Positions 57,207 through 64,000 of a stretch of 64,000 nucleotides of DNA are shown here, in pieces (positions within the stretch are counted from its first letter, which is position 1; each line of letters starts with the position of its first letter). Under the pieces are notes generated by a model, which saw only the letters and a list, made by a program, of their open reading frames with translations, ran no database searches and had not been told where the DNA came from. Position numbers and translations under genes: made by a program. Source of the stretch: Trichobilharzia szidati (lineage: Eukaryota > Platyhelminthes > Trematoda > Strigeidida > Schistosomatidae). Where the stretch lies: the NCBI GenBank assembly GCA_944472155.2, contig OX235277.1, positions 22,516,804-22,580,803 on the forward strand, written 5' to 3'.

Positions 57207-57612
57207 ATAAAAATGGATATGTATCACTATTTATTAATACTTGTTGAAAATTCTCGACTGTCCATATCTTCTAATGGAAACGTTAAGAAATGTTTTGCAA
57301 CTGTTTACCCACACACACATACACACTCTGTTTAAAGTGTTTAACAAAGGTAGACCGATATTTGTAAGTCCGAGGTCAAATTTTGATCATAGCTCATAAA
57401 TATTTTGTTTATTATACTTGTTGGTACTTTTTGTATGACTCATGATTGGACAAATTTTTAAAAACAAATGATGTTCCTTTTTATATATAAACCTATGTAA
57501 TGTTAATTTCGATTAATTTCCCTGAAGAAGTTCGGACCAGATTGCCGAACGAAACGTTGGAATTACTCATTTCAATCTCGCTGAGACTTTACAAATATAA
57601 ATTTTTTACAAA
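57207..57612 (+). repeat. PLE5 pseudo-LTR 2
   Basis: Direct repeat of 56406-56811 with a few substitutions. Confidence 0.9.
57517..57565 (+). ncRNA. Hammerhead-like motif, PLE5 pseudo-LTR 2 (core intact)
   Basis: Same structure as the first copy with GAAA intact. Position 3 is C and 8 is G, as in the canonical core, with one extra A before stem II. Confidence 0.68.
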
Positions 57613-57627
57613 ATATCTCAGCATATA

Positions 57628-58113
57628 TATAACAAACAGTTAGGGGGTGAGAAAATAGACATAGGTCAAGTTAAAGGGACATATTGAAAGTAAAAATAGC
57701 GATGAAGATAACTATACGAAATAACAAAGGTAATAGTATGTCTGTTATGATATCGAAAAAAGAAAGAAAAGTTTACTAACTTGATCATCGTTCGTCTGTC
57801 TGGGGCATTTTTAGTTGTTAAGTTGGTGAATTGGTAAAGATAACAAAATCATCATGTGTAGATTGTTGGGTTTGATAAGTGTATGAAATTATAAAAGCAG
57901 CGTGTGTTTACATAATGAAAGTGCTTATCACATTCGTGTTGGTTTTGTCACTTGATGGGGGGGAGGGAGGTGTTGTAACCAGGTCAGATTCTGTTTTAGT
58001 CCATCATTCCTATTCAGGCAATTTTGACTCCACTTGATATGAAGTGCTTCTGATATTAAACGTTCTTTGTGATTTTTGAAGTTTTTCTGGATTATTTCAA
58101 CATTGTCAAAATC
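57628..58113 (-). pseudogene. PLE4 truncated first unit (C-terminal fragment)
   Basis: Corresponds to 53436-53921 with few differences. It encodes the last about 62 residues of the endonuclease from FDNVEIIQK to the stop, plus the 3' untranslated part. It is truncated at its 5' end next to the target duplication. Confidence 0.88.
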
Positions 58114-58599
58114 AGCCAAAATTATATTCGACGTAATAATGGACAGCATAATATTCACTGAAGTCAGTCCAGGCTACAACGTGACATGATTGGTTGCAAA
58201 TACTGCTACCTCACATACGTACTCTCTGTACACTTTGAAAGCAAGCAATAAATGTAACTAATGAATTCTGCCTCTCAGTGGAAAATATACAAACTAATCA
58301 ATAAAATGTTGAAATATGTGTTTCATAGAAATGTGATCAAATCCTCACCGAGAAGGATGAACGCCACTCAGTAGTTGACCGACTCACTATAACTATTATT
58401 CACTTCACAAACTGGAACCTCAATGAAATCGATATTATGTTATTGATATCATGAATATCACTGAAAAACTGACACAGAATTGTGCAAATCAATGAATCAG
58501 AATTTACCATTTTCAGAATACAGGCAACAGAATACGAATAAATTACGGCAACGTACTCTGCAGTTTAGAATATAACTTTCGAAATATATTCAAGTATTG

Positions 58600-58815
58600 G
58601 TTTGCAGGAAGTTGATGAGTTTCAGGATTTCACCATCAGCTGATATCGGTTGGGATCATTGGCATACCTGGCAGTACTTGATAGCTGGTTCGTCTTAGTT
58701 TCCGACTATTCACAATACGCATCCACTGAGGTTTAAACCCAGGACCTCCTGGTTATAAGGTGAGATGGTAGATCATTAGGCTACTGGAATCCGATCCAAT
58801 GGTTCATGAATTCCA
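58600..58815 (-). mobile_element. Second tRNA-like SINE family, antisense copy
   Basis: On the minus strand: A-box-like tagcctaatgatctacc, B-box-like gtcctgggtttaaacc, then a tail with gacgaaccagctatcaag and ctgccaggtatg. Unrelated to the RTE-tailed SINE. Confidence 0.6.
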
Positions 58816-58894
58816 AATAATGTCATACCTGGCAAGTATTTGTCCTCACACATGACATGCTGTTCCGCACTGGTCACGACCATTATATCGAGTC

Positions 58895-59095
58895 GAATTG
58901 GCTTAATGGTCTACGAGCTCACATTGTAACCAGGAGGTCATGGGTCTCAACCTCAATGGGTGTAATCGTCTGAAGAATCTCATACTAGGACGAAACAGCT
59001 GTCCAGCGCTCCCAGGCCTACCTGTGTTCCTCTAAACGGCGTCAGTTCATGATGAAATTATGAATACTTATTCCACATATCGTGTCAATGAACTT
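58895..59095 (+). mobile_element. Second tRNA-like SINE family, sense copy
   Basis: A-box-like ttggcttaatggtctacg, the shared block aaccaggaggtcatggg, B-box-like gtctcaacctc, then gacgaaacagctgtccag. Head-to-head with 58600-58815, with a third small tail-like piece (catacctggcaagtatt) between them. Confidence 0.6.
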
Positions 59096-60084
59096 CAACA
59101 AGATTTTTAGCTCGTACTATTTTTCGAAATTTCCCAGTCCAGTACGCTAATGATGACCTGAAACTGCAGCCCAATAGCTGTATTCAATACTATCCTGGTT
59201 ACTGATGATGTGCTAGATAGAGTATGAATTAAAGTGTAAATACATAAACAAATAATCTTAATCAGTGACTTAATCAGTTGACGCCTATGTGATAAAATCT
59301 TTGCCAATATGTGAACCTCCAAATCATCACGTGACATGTATATTAATCATGAGTAGTTCAAAAGATGTTATCAGTGATCCAAAGTATTGCGAATGAAGTA
59401 GACTGGAAGAGTTGAAATAATTCTCCTTAGATAATGCTCTGCACGTCGATGATCACCGAAGAGTATCAATTTCAAGTGAATTACACGTGGAGTAGTTGAA
59501 CTTCGCCTACTCATATTGGCGAATTCAGAACATTTTTAGAATGACATTGTAAAATTGGGTCATCATCCCTGTACTGACAATTAAAAAGTCCACAATGTAG
59601 TCTTTCATCCACAATTCGAAAACTGTGTTCCGTGTGTCATATGATCAGGTGGAATGCTTTAATTTTTCGCTTTCGGTTGGTTAGGTGAGTTGAAGTTTGA
59701 ATATTGGAATTGTATAATTGGAATCGAAAGCAGAGCAAAGGAGAATGTGAAACAAAGAATACCAAGCCAGTCAAAAAGAAATAAATTCATCGTTGGATAG
59801 GTTGAGACAGCCTCACAGATCTACCTGAGTTTGTATAGGTACTTTCCTCTTAATTGCTATTCCTTTCAGCCATTTATCTTCTACGTCACCATCCTTCAAC
59901 CCGTTTTCGGATAACAGGTATCCATGGTGAGCGGTGTCTTGTCATACGACTTCTTCTCACCTTACGTGTTGATCCCAGTCATCTTACAGCTTCAGTCTTG
60001 CTACTATGACACTACAGGAGATTGGTTCTAACTGCGTTGAAGATTTCGAGGCTGTTGCTGACAGCAATCATGATGGCAAATATC
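59096..60084. other. No gene or element recognised
   Basis: Only short open frames with no support. Nothing identified. Confidence 0.5.
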
Positions 60085-60565
60085 CACGCACATTTCAAAC
60101 ATTTGGGAAATTACCCACAATCTATACCTCGTCAAAAATTGTTTTCATCAAATGGCCATATAACGATGAAATAAACAGTAGAATTTTGAGACAAAGATTA
60201 AATTCGGTCATCCATAGGACTTATTATGCACCCCGGCTTGTAATGATCAAAAATGCCAAAAATATGCTCCATTGCAAACCTCAAAAGTGCACAGGTGATT
60301 ATGTCACATCCAACACTATATATCGATTTTCGTGTGTGAAAACACAAATGAGGGTGGGTGAGCATATCCCGAAATGTTTAGAGAGGTAAATGAATTGTGA
60401 AAAATCAATAGACGCAGTTAGCAGACTACCAACTTAGTCTATAGCCAAACATCTATTCGAGTTGAACGATAAGATTGGTGTTAACACAGCCCTCAAGGTT
60501 ATCTATGAAAAGAGGAAAGGGCTCTTATTGAAAAACGCTGAAGCTAGAGCTATTCAGACCGAACA
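60085..60565 (+). pseudogene. PLE7: PLE1-family connector / GIY-YIG fragment
   Basis: VFIKWPYNDEINSRILRQRLNS, then YYAPRLVMIKNAKNML and HCKPQKCTGDYVTSNTIY closely follow PLE1 (VFIKLPYNGEINSRILGQR...). The TYIGRS segment of the endonuclease is deleted (the frame jumps from FSCVKTQ to MRVGEHIP), and stops follow from 60387. RT motifs are absent. A short decayed remnant, directly followed by an antisense SINE head. Confidence 0.8.
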
Positions 60566-60575
60566 TTGACATCAG

Positions 60576-60650
60576 GTGTGCGTCGGCAGTGGATCGAACC
60601 CCGGACCATGTGCATGGTCGGCAGGAGTCCTAACCGCTGTACTGCTTCGA
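60576..60650 (-). repeat. SINE head fragment, antisense
   Basis: The reverse complement has the A box (tacagcggttagg), the hairpin-like gaccatgcacatggtc and the B box ggggttcgatcc, matching the head of the RTE-tailed SINE. Body and tail are missing. Confidence 0.75.
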
Positions 60651-63600
60651 AAATGCTTCATATTATGTTCTCAGGTAATTAACATTTCTCAGTTAATCCA
60701 GTTGTACAATACTCATTTCGTACTGGAGATGCTTTTAGACTGAATAACTGCCGGATTACTTCATTATGGTATTTTCTGTCTTTTTGTAATAAATGATTTA
60801 AACAGAATAATCCATCGAGTTACAAGGTTGTTTTATATTACTAGGATAGAATTTCATGTTCAAACTTTCTGAAACCAGTGGATGTTATGCTTTCTAGCCT
60901 AAATTATAGGTTGTGTACACAACTGATTGTTTTTCAGCATCTCAAGTTTGAATTGCACTCATTATTCCTCCTAAACACTATGTCTTACAAGTAACCGAAA
61001 TCGAGAAAACCTACTACGAGTATTTGACATGAAACGACAATGGTTTTAAGCAAACTGTCTTCATTGAATTCTCTTTTCAGGTCTCTGATGTTCGTTTCAG
61101 AATTTGCTGGTGTTTTCTGTTGTTCTTCGCCAATAATATTTGTTGTTGTGCGATGCATGACAATCCCACTTGCCGAAAAACAATTCTGAATTTACTAATA
61201 CTTCGACGATGGGACTTCAGAATCCATGAAATCACTGTTGAATCTTGAAGAGTCAAGTACACAATGAAGCACCCCCGTTTCGAACCTATTGGTCATCAGT
61301 TTTTGTTGAGTCTTTCAAGTATTGTAGTGCTTGAACTCACATAGACAATTTGTCATGCACTGAACTCTAAGTAAATGTATTGCAACTTAAATGCTTAGTA
61401 TGAGAATGACCATCAACTAAGTGCCTGTAATCGAATTTATTCCAATCTTCTAAAATGCAAATAGGTGTGCGAAAATTATAGTATAGTTACAAAGTGGAAC
61501 TCAGAATGAAAAGATTCAATTCACTTATTTAACCTGCTAATTGAAATATTATGGACGAATTATTCTTCACAGAATACTGGTGGCAAAAATATTCATTCCT
61601 AACTTTGCATTTATACTTTTTAGAAAATACTTCTGATGTATTCAGACGAAACTTTGCAAATCAGTTGGCAATAAGCATCAAAGGCACAGTATTCAGGCGG
61701 TTTGAAGTGATTCAGCCCACTCAGATGAGCAACAGTAATGCTCTAGGATCCAAGTGAGCGAAACGGCCGTACAGTTCATAGGTCACTTTGTCCTGGCTAG
61801 TTAGCATCACTAATTGTTGCCACTGGTATCCAACTACATACGTGAATCAACTTGGAGTTGGCTTAACAGAATTATGCCTCAAGAAGAGAGATATAGGCCT
61901 CATATAAGAAAACATAGTTTTAAGCTACACTGAACATTGTATTGACTAGTAGCCGGCGGAAAGAGACTCAGATTTCCAATTTCAAAAGGATTTTCCAGGA
62001 TAACAAGCAACATCAACATTTCTCCTACAACAACAAGTGAGTAAATGTTCGTTCCCTCTTGAATGAAGTAAAATTCTGCTATTTTCCAATGAATTCAATG
62101 CGTTTCCTTTCAACCATCAATCACTGTTATTATTTCAATTTCAGTTATCAAAGTCTGCGAAAACTAATTCATCAGCGAGATTTATTTCACATTGTCGCTT
62201 TTCGTTTCGTCTGAAGCAAAGATATTAATTAACAACTGATTTCACAATAACAGCCAGCTTTAATGCGAGAGATTTATTGGATGTCCAAATCCATGATAAA
62301 AAATACACATTCGTTTGTTAAAATAATTCGCATTTATTTCGTTATGACATTATTAACACAAACAAATTAAAAATTTATGGAGAGAACGAATGGAGAACGA
62401 ATTATAGTATGAGCGGAAAACGCAAGAATCACACATTTAATGAACCAGAAAATGTCAGTGTAGATCAATTATCACTTGAGTTTGTGAAAAATTTAGTGGT
62501 AATTTTATTGTGAGAAAGCGTCCTTCCCGTGACCTAAAAGACAAATCAGAATATTTTTAGGGAGGAGTGCAAACAGTTGTAACCATAGTAATACAAAAAA
62601 TGAATGTGAGAATTTCACGTGGTAAATAGACTTATGTTTCTCGTTATTCATTTTGCAGTACAATAACTCAAATTACCCTCCAGTGAACTGTTGTCCTCAA
62701 TTTCTCTTTTTATAATTAAGTCACCAATTGTTTACCTAGACTCTTGATCACAACTCTGTGACTGTAAAACGTTACTTGTGATACACAAAGGCATTAATTT
62801 ATCGTATATTAAGGTAGAAGCCGTGATATTCAATAATACGTGTGCATATGGTTTAAGAAGAATGCATTAAAAAAACATTCTGTTTCGATATTTGATTGTT
62901 GGCATTTTTTCAAATATTTGTTGAAGACAGTGATGAAGATGTCACGCAACTTGGCAAAACATTATCCAGGATCTGTTGTAGAATGTCAGGGAGCATCAAA
63001 CAGTTTTCATTCCTGAATTATGTTACACAGTGATACATGAATGTGGCAGGTATTGTCAACATGGATAACCGAAACTGTAAATCACTCATAGATATTCACT
63101 TCGTCGAGTAAATGTTTAGTGTGTACAACACAAACCATGTGACGAAACAACCTACCGCATCAATTGCTTCAGGTTAATTGCGACAAGTTATTTCTAGAAA
63201 TAACGAAACTATTACTGAGCAGATTATCAGTTCATGAGTGTATATTAGACAAAAGAATACTATTTGACATGGATATTCATTTCAGTCTATAAAAACGTGT
63301 GATCACAGATTCCTCTTTTAGTCGTGCCTGATTCCTTATATTAGTAGGGCTTAACCCTAGAACATTTATCATTAGACTATAGAGCAGTGAAATACACACG
63401 GAAGGACATATGCTACTTAAAATTCTATTTGAGGTTAAATATGAGTATTTGAAGGGACTATTTATTCTAGAAGGAAATTGGACACTAAGTTGTATCAGTT
63501 ATTTCAATAAAATTATGTGTATTTAGTAAATATTACTTTAACACTGGAATCGCAGCTTTTAATCTGAGATTTTGAACTATGTAATAGCATTTTCGTGGTA

Positions 63601-64000
63601 TCATTTCCCTGTGCAATACTTGTTTATAATAACTGACACCAAACATGCATGAGAACGTTTATGTGGTTGTTTGGATACTTTTCGTTTTTATATTATCTTG
63701 AGGTTACTTTACTTCATTTCATGTATTAGGCTTAGATGCAAATGTACAATAATTTGCTCAGTGAATGTATCACACAATGAAACGATATCATGCACTGTGT
63801 AGTATTATTTACTTCTGTTATATATACAATCAGGAATTAATATGAAATCTTGTATTACTATGATGTACAATAATTATCTACACATTATTAACTATGATAT
63901 TGAAGTCGAATTCAATTTCCTTAAATGTTATTGTCTAGGGTGATTGATATCATGGCTTCAGTAAATGATATATATCTTTATGTTAGACTTACGTTTCCCA
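60651..64000. other. No gene or element recognised
   Basis: A 38-nt plus-strand open segment with acceptor ttttccag and donor gtgagt (61999-62036) is the only splice-like unit. It is isolated and may be chance. Confidence 0.45.

Larger units (their letters stand above)
56335..57614 (+). mobile_element. PLE5: internally deleted Penelope-like element nested in PLE4
   Basis: A 13-bp target duplication, atctcagcatata, lies at 56322-56334 and 57615-57627. Structure: a 73-nt inverted copy of the ORF start (56335-56407), pseudo-LTR 1 (56406-56811), the N-terminal ORF piece, and pseudo-LTR 2 (57207-57612). The unit period is 801 nt, far below the 2.9 kb of PLE4, so RT and endonuclease are missing. 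Confidence 0.88.
53300..58113 (-). mobile_element. PLE4: intact Penelope-like element in a 1.2-unit tandem, hosting PLE5
   Basis: On the minus strand: a 5'-truncated first unit (58113 to 57628, C-terminal 3' part), a shared pseudo-LTR (56334-56199), a full unit with the ORF, and a second pseudo-LTR (53435-53300). The repeat period is 2899 nt. Apart from the PLE5 insertion (56335-57614 plus one 13-bp duplicate) the insertion is about 3.5 kb with exact 13-bp target duplications. Partial head-to-tail tandems with pseudo-LTRs are characteristic of PLEs. The matching pseudo-LTRs and open ORF indicate a young insertion. Confidence 0.92.

Overview
The window is eukaryotic, AT-rich and gene-poor. It carries Penelope-like elements (PLEs) with inverted or direct pseudo-LTRs, an RTE-clade LINE, tRNA-headed SINEs that reuse pieces of that LINE, and one gene made almost entirely of 6-15 nt exons. 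Together these point to a schistosomatid flatworm (Schistosoma or Trichobilharzia type). That assignment is an inference from family knowledge, not a database match.

The main result is a predicted micro-exon gene (MEG) on the minus strand, 22430 down to 7031. A 67-nt first coding exon encodes a signal peptide. Nine micro-exons (15, 9, 9, 9, 9, 9, 9, 6 and 9 nt) follow, then a 59-nt last exon. Every junction is phase 1 and every internal exon is a multiple of three. The spliced product is 69 aa: a secreted peptide with a charged amphipathic helix, one codon block per exon, and a Cys-rich tail ending in CPEFCGKNHC. The introns hold tandemly duplicated micro-exon modules, including two with broken splice sites, and later insertions (a SINE, an RTE relic, a PLE fragment and one copy of repeat A).

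Layout. 1-4335: a copy of dispersed repeat A split by PLE1 (12-bp target duplication), which is itself split by PLE2 (15-bp target duplication). 5190-6870: repeat A copy 2 with a PLE3 fragment inside. 7031-22430: the MEG, with repeat A copy 3 in one intron. 22500-41342: no confident gene, only isolated micro-exon-like candidates. 41343-44556: a nearly full-length RTE element with frameshifts. 44668-53286: SINE pieces and a diverged local duplication. 53287-58126: a composite PLE insertion with 13-bp target duplications, holding an intact 821-codon RT/GIY-YIG ORF and a second PLE (PLE5) nested in its pseudo-LTR. 58600-59100: two tRNA-like SINEs of another family, in inverted orientation. 60085-60650: a PLE1-family fragment next to an antisense SINE head. 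60651-64000: nothing recognised.

The PLE pseudo-LTRs carry hammerhead-ribozyme-like motifs. Across three PLE families the 3-8 core position is C-G, A-U or U-A, so pairing is kept. The SINE is built from a tRNA-like head joined to the RTE 5' end and 3' tail, which suggests it is mobilised by the RTE machinery.
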